NCBI GenBank assembly: GCA_022709385.1
Contig: JAKLIX010000006.1
Coordinates: 62,001 to 126,000, forward strand
Direction: 5' to 3'
From: Bacteroidota bacterium
GTDB taxonomy: Bacteria > Bacteroidota > Bacteroidia > Bacteroidales > CAIXZF01
DNA: 64,000 bases
The first letter of the stretch is position 1; the number at the start of each line of letters is the position of its first letter. Positions 20,801 through 27,600 of the stretch are shown here, piece after piece. Below the pieces are notes generated by a model that saw nothing but the letters and a program-made list of their open reading frames with translations, searched no databases and was not told where the DNA came from. The translations under genes and the position numbers were made by a program.

Positions 20801-21676
20801 ACTGTAAGGCAGGGTGCCTGATGAGGTGATCGTGGATAAACTTAAGGTCGTACTGTCACAAATGGGATTGGAAGCATCAACCTGGATGGTGGGACGCGGG
20901 TGTATGGTGATGGTAATAAACTCTGAATCATCACACAGGGAATTGTTTTCTGCCACAGATACAAGGTAGGTGCCGGATTGTGAGGGAAGCACATTGGAAA
21001 TGCTGAGTTGGGCAGTACTGGCAATCGGGTTGAAGGACGGATCAAGCCATTGATAGGTGTAGTCAGTACCCCCGCCTCCGGAAGCATTGGCTGTGAGCAG
21101 CAAATTGTCGTTCTCACAGTATTCGTCATCTCCGCTGATGCTGATGGAAATGGGGGCGGGAACGGTCACTCCTCCATTGTTCAAAGTCAGGGGAAGCACA
21201 ATATTCCCTTCATAATCATAGACTTCTGTCAGATATGGAACAGCATTATAAAAGCTTACAGCCGAACTGTTGGCAAGATGATCGAAAACGACATGAAACA
21301 GGGTATCACCGTCAGGGACGGTAACCGGAACGGTGAGGTTCTGAAGAAACCACTGAACGCCTACCATATTGGTGGACACCGGTAGCACATGCGCGGCGTA
21401 AAAGATGCTTTGTATTGCGGGGTGGACATTGTCGATTGTGACGAAAGTCAGGCTGGCCGGATCATAGGTCATAAAGATAGACAATGCACCGATGTCTTCC
21501 AGGTTATTCGCCGTTACCGGTATGCTCACCTGGCCGTTGGGACAGTGGGGTAACTGGGCGATGGTCAGCTCGGGCGACTGTGCAGATATAAATGAGTTCA
21601 GCAACAAAGTCAGGGAGAAGCTGAGGACGAGTCTGTTCATATAGTGACGGATGTTATGTTTTGTGGTTCGTTTCAT
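2861..21676 (-). CDS. Giant T9SS-secreted repeat protein (6271 aa), SprB-like adhesin candidate with type B sorting domain
   Basis: Signal peptide at residues 1-32, then a cohesin-like beta-sandwich (about 33-175), an Ig-like module (175-265) and a SprB-type module. Next come three long superblocks of PKD/Ig-like modules, which together carry 36 copies of a 94-residue unit. Each unit has a KCNTDL and a TSCTGP cysteine 68 residues apart and a central AWSNDN tryptophan. After the superblocks come about eight 75-85-residue SGPNGF-type modules and several divergent GPDT modules. The last 85 or so residues (WIPNSFIPDGNNQNDVFQ, YNRWGEVIFES, WDGTYDGKDCPQGVYVY) form the gliding/CHU_C type B T9SS sorting domain. 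No enzymatic domain and no dockerin-like module were seen. The likely location is the cell surface or secreted matrix. Function (adhesion, gliding, matrix) is inferred from architecture only. One uninterrupted frame over 18.8 kb argues that the gene is intact. Confidence 0.9.
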   Translation of the reverse strand: MKRTTKHNIRHYMNRLVLSFSLTLLLNSFISAQSPELTIAQLPHCPNGQVSIPVTANNLEDIGALSIFMTYDPASLTFVTIDNVHPAIQSIFYAAHVLPVSTNMVGVQWFLQNLTVPVTVPDGDTLFHVVFDHLANSSAVSFYNAVPYLTEVYDYEGNIVLPLTLNNGGVTVPAPISISISGDDEYCENDNLLLTANASGGGGTDYTYQWLDPSFNPIASTAQLSISNVLPSQSGTYLVSVAENNSLCDDSEFITITIHPRPTIQVDASNPICDSTTLSLSTITSSGTLPYSFAWTAPNGWTGSGDAPVIDPATLADGNDTIYTVIITDLYGCKDTASTADIVIFPKPTVDDIPSIVLCNGDNTPVIAFSGPVPGTTFTWTNNTPSIGIPAGGTGNILSVAAMNGGSANVVATITVTPDANGCTGNSKTFTVTVMPTPAVDPIADQVHCNADPVILTPVTGPVAGSVYTWTNSNPAIGLAAGGVGDIPAFTATNGGTAPVSATISITPSYTFSGVTCTGSTISYTITVNPTGQANPPADQVKCNTDLTSVTFGTNNTLGITTYAWSNDNTTIGLAASGNGDISFTATNTGTAPITGTIIVTPTFTYGGTSCTGPTQSFTITVNPTGQVNLPADQVKCNTDLTTVIFTTTHTVGVTTFAWSNDNTAIGLGASGSGDISFTATNTGTAPISGLITVTPTFTYGGTSCTGPAQSFTITVNPTGQVDLPADQVKCNTDLTMVTFTTTHSMGVTTFAWSNDNTAIGLAATGSGDISFTASNTGTAPISGIITVTPTFTNGGTSCTGPAQSFTITVNPTGQVDQPADQVKCNTDLTMVTFTTTHTLGVTTYAWSNDNTAIGLAASGNGDISFTATNTGTTPISGLITVTPTFTYGGTSCTGPAKSFTITVNPTGQVDLPADQVKCNTDLTSVTFTTTHTMGVTTYAWSNDNTAIGLAATGSGDISFTATNAGTAPISGLITVTPTFTYGGTSCTGPAQSFTITVNPTGQVNPPADQVKCNTDLTTVTFTTNNTIGITTFAWSNDNTAIGLAASGSGDISFTAANTGTAPISGTITVTPTFTYGGTSCTGPAQSFTITVNPTGQVNQPADQVKCNTDLTTVTFTTTHSVGVTTYAWSNDNTAIGLAASGNGDISFSATNTGTAPISGLITVTPTFTYGGTSCTGPTQSFTITVNPTGQVDQPADQVKCNTDLTSVTFTTTHTVGVTTYAWSNDNTAIGLAASGNGDISFTATNTGTTPISGLITVTPTFTYGGTSCTGPAQSFTITVNPTAQVNPPTDQVKCNTDLTSVTFTTTHTVGVTTYAWSNDNTAIGLAASGNGDISFTATNTGTAPISGIITVTPTFTNGGTSCTGPAKSFTITVNPTGQVDLPTDQVKCNTDLTSVTFTTTHSVGVTTYAWSNDNIAIGLAATGSGDIFFTATNTGTTPITGLITVTPTFTFGGTSCTGPTQSFTITVNPTGQVNQPADQVKCNTDLTTVTFTTSNTAGTTTYAWTNDNTAIGLAATGNGDISFTATNTGTNPITGTIIVTPTFTNAANACPGPSQSFTITVNPTGQVDIVPDQERCHNTLTDFIAFTTINTGGITTYAWSHNTPGIGLPVSGTGNIPAFTAINASATPVVATFTVTPTFSFGGTACPGPVETFTITINPRPNANAGPDQTISNGAFTTLNGSAANSPGPFGYAWTPPGMLVSSNIPDPQTVNLSTTQVYTLVVTDLTTGCSSLPDNVIIIVEGGPLGVIASADPPVICFGDSTTLSALGAGGTGLYTYTWSSNPVGFSAGTDNTVTFPQQSAWYIVSIDDGFNTEMDSVFVTVNPKPEISASSNTPICDSTAINLITSVTGGTPAFSYAWNAPNGWTGADEPNPVIAVASLAGNYNTTYTVVVTDLNGCRDTATTDVFIFPKPTVDDIPAVVICNGDNTPVIAFSGPVPGTTFTWTNNTPSIGIPAGGTGNILSVAAMNGGSANVVATITVTPHANGCTGNSKTFTVTVMPTPAVDPIADQVHCNADPVILTPVTGPVAGSVYTWTNSNPAIGLAAGGVGDIPAFTATNGGTAPVSATISITPAYTFSGVTCTGSTISYSITVNPTGQVNPPADQVKCNTDLTSVTFGTNNTLGITTYAWSNDNIAIGLAASGSGDISFTATNAGTAPITGTIIVTPTFTYGGASCTGPVQSFSITVNPTGQVNQPADQVKCNTDLTTVIFTTTHSVGVTTYAWSNDNTAIGLAASGSGDISFTATNAGIAPISGTITVTPTFTYGGTSCTGPAQSFTITVNPTGQVNPPADQVKCNTDLTSVTFTTTHTVGVTTFAWSNDNTAIGLAASGNGDISFTATNTGTNPISGLITVTPTFSYGGTSCTGPAQSFTITVNPTGQVNPPADQVKCNTDLTSVTFTTTHTVGVTTYAWSNDNTAIGLAASGNGDISFTATNTGTTPISGLITVTPTFTYGGTSCTGPAQSFTITVNPTGQADLPADQVKCNTDLTSVTFTTNNTVGITTYAWSNDNTAIGLAATGSGDISFTATNAGTAPISGLITVTPTFTYGGTSCTGPAQSFTITVNPTGQVNPPADQVKCNTDLTTVTFTTNNTIGITTFAWSNDNTAIGLAATGSGDISFTATNTGTAPITGTIIVTPTFTYGGTSCTGPSQSFTITVNPTAQVDQPADQVKCNTDLTTVTFTTTHSVGVTTFAWSNDNTTIGLAATGSGDISFTATNTGTAPITGLITVTPTFTYGGTSCTGPAQSFTITVNPTGQVDQPVDQVKCNTDLTSVTFTTTHTVGVTTYAWSNDNTAIGLAASGNGDISFTATNTGTTPISGLITVTPTFTYGSTSCTGPAQSFTITVNPTGQVDQPADQVKCNTDLTTVTFTTTHTVGVTTYAWSNDNTAIGLAASGNGDISFTATNTGTAPISGLITVTPTFTYGGTSCTGPAQSFTITVNPTGQVDQPADQVRCNQDQTDVLFTTQNTVGVTTYAWSNDNTAIGLAATGSGDISFTATNTGTVPISGIITVTPTFTYHGTSCTGPAQSFTITVNPTAQVNQPSDQVKCNADLTTVTFTTSNTAGTTTYAWSNDNTAIGLAASGNGDISFTATNTGNNPITGTIIVTPTFTNAANACPGPPQSFNITVNPTGQVDIVPDQELCHNTLTNFIAFTTINTGGITTYQWAHNSPGIGLPVSGTGNIPAFTAINGGATPMVVTFTVTPTFSFGGTACPGPVETFTITINPRPNADAGPDQTIANGAFTTLNGSAANSPGPFGYAWTPPAMLVSSNIPDPQTVNLSTTQVYTLVVTDLTTGCSSLPDNVTIIVQGGPLGVIASADPPVICFGDSTTLSALGAGGTGLYTYTWTSNPVGFSAGTDNTVTFPQQSAWYIITIDDGFNTVMDSVFVTVNPKPEISASSNTPICDSTVINLITSVTGGTPAFSYAWNAPNGWTGADEPNPIIAVASLAGNYNTTYTVVVTDLNGCRDTATTDVFIFPKPTVDDIPAVVICNGDNTPVIAFSGPVPGTTFTWTNNTPSIGIPAGGTGNILSVAAMNGGSANVVATITVTPHANGCTGNSKTFTVTVMPTPAVDFIADQVHCNADPVSLTPVTGPVAGSVYTWTNSNPAIGLAAGGVGDIPAFTATNAGTAPVSATISITPAYTFSGVTCTGSTISYTITVNPTGQVNPPSDQVKCNTDLTSVTFGTNNTLGITTYAWSNDNTAIGLAASGNGDISFTATNTGTAPITGTIIVTPTFTYGGTSCTGPVQSFTITVNPTAQVDQPADQVKCNTDLTTVTFTTTHTVGVTTYAWSNDNTAIGLAASGNGDITFTATNAGTAPISGIITVTPTFTYGGTSCTGPTQSFTITVNPTGQVDQPADQVKCNTDLTFVTFTTTHTVGVTTYAWSNDNTPIGLAASGNGDISFTATNTGTTPISGLITVTPTFTYGGTSCTGPAQSFTITVNPTGQVNPPADQVKCNTDLTSVTFTTTHTVGVTTYAWSNDNIAIGLAASGNGDISFTATNTGTAPISGLITVTPTFTYGGTSCTGPAQSFTITVNPTGQVDLPADQVKCNTDLTSVTFTTNNTVGITTYAWSNDNPAIGLAANGSGDISFTATNTGTAPISGLITVTPTFTYGGTSCTGPAQSFTITVNPTGQVDQPADQVKCNTDLTTVNFITNNTVGITTFDWSNDNTAIGLAASGSGDISFTAANTGTAPITGTIIVTPTFTYGGTSCTGPSQSFTITVNPTGQVDQPADQVKCNTDLTTVTFTTNNTVGITTFAWSNDNTTIGLAATGSGDISFTATNTGTAPIIGTITVTPTFTYGGTSCTGPAQSFTITVNPTGQVNPPADQVKCNTDMTSVIFTTNNTLGVTTYAWSNDNTAIGLAATGSGDISFTATNTGTAPISGLITVTPTFTFGGTSCTGPAQSFTIAVNPTGQVDQPADQVKCNTDLTTVTFTTTHSGGVTTFAWSNDNTAIGLAASGNGDISFTATNTGTAPISGTITVTPTFTYGGTSCTGPAQSFTVTVNPTAQVDQPADQVRCNQDQTDVLFTTQNTVGVTTYAWSNDNTAIGLAAAGSGDISFTATNTGNAPISGIITVTPTFTYGGTSCTGPAQSFTITVNPTAQVNQPSDQVKCNTDLTMVTFTTNNTAGTTTYAWTNDNTAIGLAATGNGDISFTATNTGNSPISGTIIVTPTFTNAANACPGPSQSFTITVNPTGQVDIVPDQELCHNTPTNAISFTTINTGGITTYQWAHNSPGIGLPVSGTGNIPAFTAINGGATPMVVTFTVTPTFSFGGTDCPGQVETFTITINPRPLANAGPDQTIPYGTSTTLSGSASGSPGPYLFAWSPALYLLNTSIADPGTTNLYATTTYVLTVTDDGSRCISISDTVIVYLSGTPLWDTIIPDPDVICYGHESILNTTVTGGSLNYTFNWASVPPGFTSSDQSPVVSPLVSTWYYVTVYDGFNTVIDSTLITVNPLPIPTIGSNAPLCMGETLNLTSGGGNAYQWSGPNGFNQTIQNPSIPNVTLAATGLYKVTVTDLNGCSDSIATSIVIFSLPTATANTSTPVICENETILMTGAASGGSGTGYQYAWTGPSSFSSTNQNPFILNATTANTGTYSLVVQDSHGCFSTNNASFTVTVNPRPTATASASPTTLCANGTINFTGGFTGGGGSITSWTWSGPASFTSALQNPSVTNAQVVNGGTYSLTVTDNNNCSSAVPASVTVTVHPRPVASASATPTELCQNGNIQFDGGASGGAGTPYTYLWNGPSGFSSTSEDPQITNAQVVNSGVYSLTVSDVNCPSASPAQVTITVRPRPVASVSSTTTTICAGQSILLTGGQSGGTGPYSYAWSGPNTYTSNLQNPSITNAQTTHSGSYSLTVTDVYNCSSTNNPSVSITVNPLPVPSAGSDSPICFGQTLNLTSGGGTSYAWSGPNTFSSLLQNPSITNASLAATGIYTVTVTNQYNCSATTTTSVTVNPLPSPVAGSNSPICAGATLNLTCAPNGLASYSWSGPNSFTSNAQNPSITNAQPAASGVYTVTATNSFNCQNTATTTVTVNPLPVANAGPDQTINYGTYTNLSGSATGCNNCGYLWQPAAMLSTSNTITNPTTVNLTATQAYSLVVTNNTTTCISLPDTVIITVTGSPLEITTLTADPDTICNGSNTQLEAIVEGGNLVYTYTWAPAATLSNNTIANPVAYPTTTTTYTLTVNDGFNTVTGQITIVVTPYPTINAGPDTIICMNDVLSINLSQATNYASVSWSTGGDGNFSDNSILHPDYTPGPNDKLNGGVTLTLTVNGNSPCPSLTDSFFLTISEQTVAYAGPNDTICAGETYALTQSSTVNANAVTWTTSGTGTFSDPHILNPVYFPSPADATLGSVTLSLNAVNTTLFCGDSTDQMVLTITPLPLADAGPNVMICLGDSTQLNASGGTAYLWNPPSGLNAVNIPDPIAKPVNSTTYTVIVTANGCSKTDTVRVTVRPLPPANAGPDTDICVGDSTRLSATGGFSYLWSNNATTPSTWVKPVITTTYYVTAYDDFGCENTDDVVVTVHPLPVVSITPPYAHICRDSSVRLNASGASIYYWSPASGISSIVGSMVDAFPKQTTNYQVTGISAYGCESHTFVPIYVHPTPVVSLRDSAYLCLGNPFYLNAGFNDSASYQWQNGSTGQYFFVTQPGLYWVNVSNEGCMVSDTVLIDICTSVWIPNSFIPDGNNQNDVFQVKSSTELKHYQIYIYNRWGEVIFESDDINESWDGTYDGKDCPQGVYVYVVTWEGQGNLASEREGMKKGTILLIR
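7290..10659 (-). repeat. Tandem array 3: twelve 282-bp units
   Basis: Same unit and register, displaced a further 4,698 bp. Unit 10 again has the RCNQDQTDVLF signature. One unit has a W-context change (TTFDWSNDN) and another reads DMTSVIF. Confidence 0.9.
7290..11233 (-). repeat. Higher-order superblock 3, conserved part; its tail is diverged
   Basis: Carries the VDDIP and HCNADP modules and twelve 94-residue units in the same register as superblocks 1 and 2. Beyond about 7,290 the closing modules (AGPDQTIPYGTS, then SGTPLWDTIIPDPD) are recognisable relatives but clearly diverged, so the clean 4,698-bp repeat ends here. Confidence 0.85.
11234..15931 (-). repeat. Higher-order superblock 2 (4,698 bp)
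   Basis: Same module order as superblock 1 with identical spacing, and no net insertion or deletion at the landmarks checked. It differs in unit 10, which has a TDVLFTTQNTVG start that superblock 3 shares but superblock 1 does not. This suggests that 2 and 3, or parts of them, exchanged sequence after the first duplication. Confidence 0.9.
11990..15357 (-). repeat. Tandem array 2: twelve 282-bp units
   Basis: Same unit and register as array 1, displaced by 4,698 bp. Unit 10 begins with the diverged RCNQDQTDVLF signature. Confidence 0.9.
15932..20629 (-). repeat. Higher-order superblock 1 (4,698 bp, 1,566 codons)
   Basis: N-terminal-most copy of the superblock in the 6271-residue gene. Order: a VDDIP/NGDNTP module, a VDPIADQVHCNADP module, twelve 94-residue units, then an AGPDQ module, a GGPLGVIASADPP module and an ICDST/APNGWTG module. 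Landmarks recur exactly 4,698 bp away in superblock 2, for example the V-D-D-I-P codons near 20,629 and 15,931, and the CTGSTISY segment near 20,110 and 15,412. Confidence 0.9.
16690..20055 (-). repeat. Tandem array 1: twelve 282-bp units
   Basis: Units run from KCNTDL to the next KCNTDL and are 94 codons long. The first unit (TSVTFGTNN) and the last two (NTAGTTTYAW, then IVPDQERCHNT) are distinctive and keep their place in all three arrays. The interior units are more alike and differ mainly at TTTHTV/TTNNTV, AASGNG/AATGSG and GQVD/GQVN positions. Confidence 0.9.
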
Positions 21677-21681
21677 GGCTG

Positions 21682-21690
21682 CCTCCTTTC
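21682..21690 (-). promoter_or_regulatory. Strong Shine-Dalgarno sequence for the 6271-residue gene
   Basis: The minus strand reads GAAAGGAGG here, 5 bases upstream of the ATG at 21676. It occupies the 15-base gap after the stop of the 3045-residue gene. Bacteroidota genes usually lack such a clear anti-SD match, so its presence in front of this very long gene is notable. Confidence 0.65.
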
Positions 21691-21691
21691 A

Positions 21692-24600
21692 TTAACGCGT
21701 GATGGTCATACGTCTGCTTAACTGCTTCATTCCTTCGCTGCCGTTGTACTTCAGCCTGTAGAGGTATATTCCCGGCGGCAGGTGGCCTGCATTCACTTCA
21801 ACCTGATGTTTGCCGGCAGGCAGTGCAGCTTCCAGCAACATCCCCTGAAGGCTGCCAAAAATATTCAGGAGCTCCAGTCTGACGTCACCGGCTTCAGGAA
21901 TCTCGAATGCGATCATGGTGGTTTGACTGAAAGGATTGGGCTTATTGGCTTCCAATGAAAATGCCCTGCTTTCGCTTATTGGGTATTCCTGAATGACAGG
22001 TGTACGCAGGGTAACGGACGGCAGGGGACGGGCAGTCCTGTCTGCTATTTCGCTTTCTGCATCAATGCTCAGCATCACATCACTGAAGGCTTCGACGCCT
22101 GCATTCTGATCAGTTTCCAATATCAGTGAAAACAACTGGTCTCCGGGACGGAATACCAGGGGTTCCAGGCTGTACCAGGCAAATCTCAGTTCATTTCCGT
22201 GTATCCCGTATTCAAAACCGCTGAGGTTCGTCCGAATACCGGTGATACTGAATCCGGGGTCAGGAAGTGTGATTACCAGGCTGATGGCTGAGGCCTCAAA
22301 TGAGGAGGCTGCATAAACGGGCACAGCAATTGTTTTTCCATCGGTAATCCAGATATTGCCTTGATGTACCATGTTCACGCTTGCCTGTTTTTTGCCTGAG
22401 GGTACATTGGAGCCGTTGATGTCTCCGGTACAGATGCAAAGAATGGTACTGGTCTCATCAGCCCCGGCAACGGTGTCCGGCGTATCGATCTCGAACATCC
22501 AGTCTCCGGCCGGGAAAGTAGGAATCAGCCCGGCAAATCTCCTCATGATGATCAAGGCATCGCCGGCATTTACCCCGCCATTGGCATTCACATCGGCGGC
22601 CCGCTGGCGAAGCGCACTCAGGGGAATCTGGCCTAGACCGTACTGAACCGCCAGCAGTGCATCGGTGGAGTTGTAGCCACCGGGTATCCTTCCTGTACTG
22701 GCTTCGAGTGTATATATTTGGTCTTCAAGGCATTTAAAGCTATACGCCCCGGTGCCTGCCTGGGTTGTGGTAGAGGATAGCAGGACGCTGTTGATATCCA
22801 GCAGGTCAAGGTCGATGTCGCCCAGCAGGGTGTTGACCGGGTTGTCGTATTGTGCCACACCGCTGATCTGTGGTACAAAGATGACGTTGACGGGAGCGCT
22901 TGCCGAATCTTCACAGGTATTACCATCTATATAATGGTAGGTAACCGTGTAGGTTCCGATTCCGGCTGCCTCGGGATTGAAGATGCCATTTGTGATGAAG
23001 GGGCCGGTATAGGTTCCTCCCCCGGGGTTACCTCCGCTTAAAGTAAAGCTGGGTGTGGAATAACACTGGTCGGGATAGGGTGTGAGGAAACTGACTTCCG
23101 GCAGGGGATGAACCAGGATGCTGATACTGCCGGCTGTGGCGGAGGCGCAACTGTTAACGTCAGTGACTGTCAGAAAATAAGTGCCTGAATTACTGGTCTG
23201 TACCAGGGGAAGCACTGGATTCTGATCGGTCGATGCAAAGGTTTGCGGACCGGACCACTGGTAGGTGTATGGCCCGCCCCCGCCTGCAGTTGCGGTGCCA
23301 AGCAGGTACAGGGTCTGGTCGGTGCAAAGGGTGGCCTGAACAGCCGATGCCGAAGCCGCAGGTCTGGGATTTACCAGCACATTGACCATGCTGTTATTGG
23401 TGGATACACATCCGTTATCATCGGTCACGGTAAGGAAATAATTCCCTCCGTTGATCACCTGGGCGTTCGCTAAGACCGGATTCTGTGCATTTGAAGTGAA
23501 GCCTGAAGGTCCTGACCATGCATAGGAATACCCGCTGCCGCTTCCTCCTGATGCACCGGCCGTCAGGTTGATGGGAAGGTTGTTGCAGATGATGGCCGTG
23601 GTGGTTCCGGCGCTGCCCAGCGGTAACTCATTAACGTGTACCTCCGTCGAACCCGATGCCGTGTTCACACCGTCGGAAATGGTAACCAGATAAGTAGTGG
23701 TAAGGGCGGGTGTTACGGCCGGATTCATCTCCGTGGAGGTAAAGCCTGGCGGAACAGAAACCCAGGAATAGGTGTAATTGCCGCTGCCGCCTGATGCGGA
23801 TGCGAGCACATGGGTCGTTTCACCAAAACAAATGGTGTCCGGGTCTGAACTCACACTCACCGCGAGCGCACCTCCGGTAATGGTGATGGTTACCTGGTCG
23901 GGAAGGCTCACACAGGTAGTGGTCAGGTCTGTCACTATCAGGGTAAAGGTGGTAGTGGAACTAAGGTTGACGGTCGTCGGATTTTGTATGTTGGAATTCA
24001 GCAACATCCCCGGAGGTGACCAACTGTAGGAATACTGTCCTGAACCGACGGTGGCCGATCCTGAAAGGGTGACAAAGTTGCCGTTAAAAGTCGATTGGTC
24101 AGGCCCTGCATTGGCCAAGGGCAAGGGATGCACCGTGATATTCACACTGGCCGTATTGGTGGAGTTGCAGTTGTTGGCATCGGTGACAGTCAGTGTGTAA
24201 GTTCCTGAGTTAGTAGTTTGTGCATTGCTGATTACCGGGTTTTGATTTGGACTGCTGAATAAGGCGGGTCCGGACCAGGCAAATTGATAACTGCTGTTGT
24301 TTCCCCCGGATGCATTTCCGATCAGGTTGATGGCAGTAGTGGAACACAGTTCCGTTTGCAGGGCTGAGGCTATGGCGGTAGGCCTTTCCCAGACAGTGAT
24401 GTTCACGGAAGCCGTATTGGTACTGGAACAGGAATGGGCATCCGTTACGGTGAGGGTATAAGTTCCAGAGTTGATGGGTTGTGCATTGGATATGGTGGGA
24501 TTGGCCGTAGTGGCTGAAAAGGTATTCGGTCCTGACCATGCATAAGTATAAGGAGATAATCCGCTGGTTCCGATACCAATCAATTGGATGGTACCGTTGG

Positions 24601-27600
24601 CACAGAGCGATGTGATGGGTGAAGATGCAATGGCTGTCGGCCTTCCCCAGACAGTGATGTTGACCACTGCATTATTGGTTGAGGCACAGTTGTGGGCATC
24701 GGTGACCACCAGGGTGTACACCCCTGTCATGCTTGGCAGTGCATTGGGGATGGTCGGACTTTGTGTGGTTGAGGTATAACCGCTGGGCCCTGTCCATGAC
24801 CAGGTGTAGGGAGCCAGTCCGCCTAAACCCGATCCTCCAAGGTTGATGGGGTTGTTGCTGCACATGGAATTGGGAGTGGCAGTGGCAATGGCGGTGGGTC
24901 TTGGCCAGACGGTGACATTCACGGAAGCCGTATTCACCGAGTTGCAGTTGCCGTCGGTGACGGTGAGGGTGTAAGTTCCTGAATTGGTGAGGGCGGCATT
25001 GGGGATGGACGGATTCTGAAGATTTGAACTGAAGGAATTGGGTCCGCTCCAGTTGAAATTGTAATTGCTGCTGCTGCCGCCGGAAGCATTCCCGATCAGG
25101 TTAATGGTCAGATTGGAACAGAGCTGGGCCTGAACCACGCTTGCAATGGCCGTGGGTCTGGGATTCACAGTGACCTGCACGGTTGCGGTATTGGTACTGC
25201 TACAAGCGTTCACATCCGTGATAGTCAGGCTGTACGTGCCTGAAAAATTCGGCTGTGCATTGCTGATGCTGGGATTTTGCTGTGAGGAAGCATAATTGTT
25301 CGGGCCACTCCATGCATAAGTATAGGTAGTGCCGCTGCCACCTGTTCCGCTTCCCGTCAGGTTGATGGTCTGGTTGGCGCAAAGCGGGTTGAGTGTGACG
25401 GCGGCTGTGGCCGTTGGTCTGGGCCATATGGTGATCTGCACTGTGGCGGTGTTGGTGGAGGAACATCCCTCTGCATCTGTTACGGTAACAGAATAGGTGC
25501 CGGCATTGATGGCCTGGGCGTTGTTGATGGTCGGGCTCTGGAGGTTGGAGGTGAATCCGTCCGGACCGCTCCAGGCCCACGTATATGGGCTGTCTCCGCC
25601 GCTGCCGGTAGCATTCAGTTGGAAGCTGTTGTTCTGGCAGAGGGCCGACGGTGTGGATGCTGCGCTTGCCGTGGGTCTGGCGTGGACTTCCACTTCAATG
25701 GTGGCAGTGTTGACGGATGCACATCCGTTGATATCTGTAATGGTGAGGGAGTAGGTTCCTGAGTTGATCACCTGGGCGTTGGGGATCACCGGATTCTGGG
25801 TGGATGCAGTGTAGCTGTTGGGCCCCGACCATGCATAAGTATAAGTGGTGCCGGTACCGCCGCTACCCGAGCCGAGCAATTCGATGGGAAGGTTGGCACA
25901 GATTTCATCATCAACGGCATCAGCCGTGGCGATGGGGCGAGGGTGAACAGTCACCGTTACGCCGGGATCATTGGTGGAGGAACAGCCGTTGGCATCTGTA
26001 ACCGTAAGGGTGTAGTTCCCGCTGTTTACGGGCTGGGCATTGCTGAGAACAGGATTCTGCGCTGTACTTGTAAAGCCGTCGGGACCGGTCCATGCGTAAG
26101 TATAAGGTGCAGTGCCTCCGGTCTGGGTTCCGCTCAGGTTTACGGTATTATTGGCACAGGTGGTGGCGGGTGTGGCCGAAACACCGGCAGCGGGCCTGGG
26201 ATGAACCGTCATATTGATGGTGGCAGTATTGACCGAAGCACAATTATTGCCGTCGGTCACTGTCAGCGAATAAACACCGCTGTTCCCCGTGGAGGCATTG
26301 CTGATGGTCGGATTCTGATCGGTGCTGCTGAAGGCATTCGGCCCGCTCCATGCGTACACGTAATCAGCCCCGCTGCCTCCGCTGGCACTCCCCTGAAGCT
26401 CAAGCAGGGTATTGGCACAAATCACGGGATCAGGCGATCCGGCTGTGGCCAGAGGTAACTCATAAACAGTAATGGTAATGGAGCCTGTTACGGTGGTAAA
26501 TCCGTCAAAAACAGATACATGATAAGTAGTGCTTACTTCCGGGCTGACACTGATGCCTGACTGGTCAGAGGTAAAACCTTCGGGCTCTGATGCCCAGGTA
26601 TAGGTATAGGTGTTTGAGCCACCGCTGGCATTGGCAGTGATGGTGGTGCCAAAACCATAACAAATGGCGGTCTGTGTGGCTACGACGTTTACTCCGAGCG
26701 GCCCGCCTTCAATGGTAATGGTGACCTGGTCAGGCAAGCTCTGGCAGGTGGTACTCTGGTCAATCACGATCAGGGTGAATACCTGGGTGGAGGAGAGGTT
26801 GATTGTTTGCGGATTGAAAATATTGGGATTTACCAGCAGGTTGGTCGGCGTCCAGTTGTAGGAATAATTCCCGGAACCACCTGTGGCACTGCCGCTTAAT
26901 ACAGTGGCTGTCCCGTTGTTGATGGTCTGATCCGGACCGGCATTGGCCACGGGAAGCGGATGTACATTGACGTTGATCCCGATGCTTTTCTGACATCCCT
27001 GGGCATTGGTAACCGTAACCGTGTACAATCCCGAGGCGGCCGGTGTAGCATTGGGTATGCTGGGATTTTGCAGGGTGGATCCAAAATTGTTAGGTCCTGA
27101 CCAGATGTAGGATGTCCCTCCGCCTGCATTCAGGGTCAGGGTGGCACCCGCACAAATAGGTGCATTGGAACTGATGGTGGGAACCGGCAACGCATTGATC
27201 ACCACGGTGGTGGATGTGGCGGCCGAACAGTTATTGTCATCAGTCACTGTGACCAGATATACACCTGCAGCGGCAAGGGTGACATTGGTGATATCAGGTG
27301 CCTGGATCCCTGATGTGAAGGTATTGGGCCCTGTCCAGGTATATCCGGTGCCTCCGTTTGCGTTTAAGTTCAGGGTGTTTCCCACACATACTGGTGTATT
27401 GCTGGATGCAGAAGGAATCGGCAGGGGATTGACCACTACATCCGTGGTGGTTGTGTTGGAGCAGTTATTCGCATCGGTAACGGTAACAGTATAAGTGCCT
27501 GAAGCTGCAATAGTCGGATTAAGGATGCCGGGATTCTGAAGCAGGGAGTTAAAACCGTTTGGACCGGTCCAGCTATATCCGGTGCCACCCGTGGCATTGA

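Noticed and set aside
2861..21676. Diversity-generating retroelement target
   Set aside because: Variation among units looks like ordinary repeat divergence at a few positions, and there is no reverse transcriptase or template repeat in the window.
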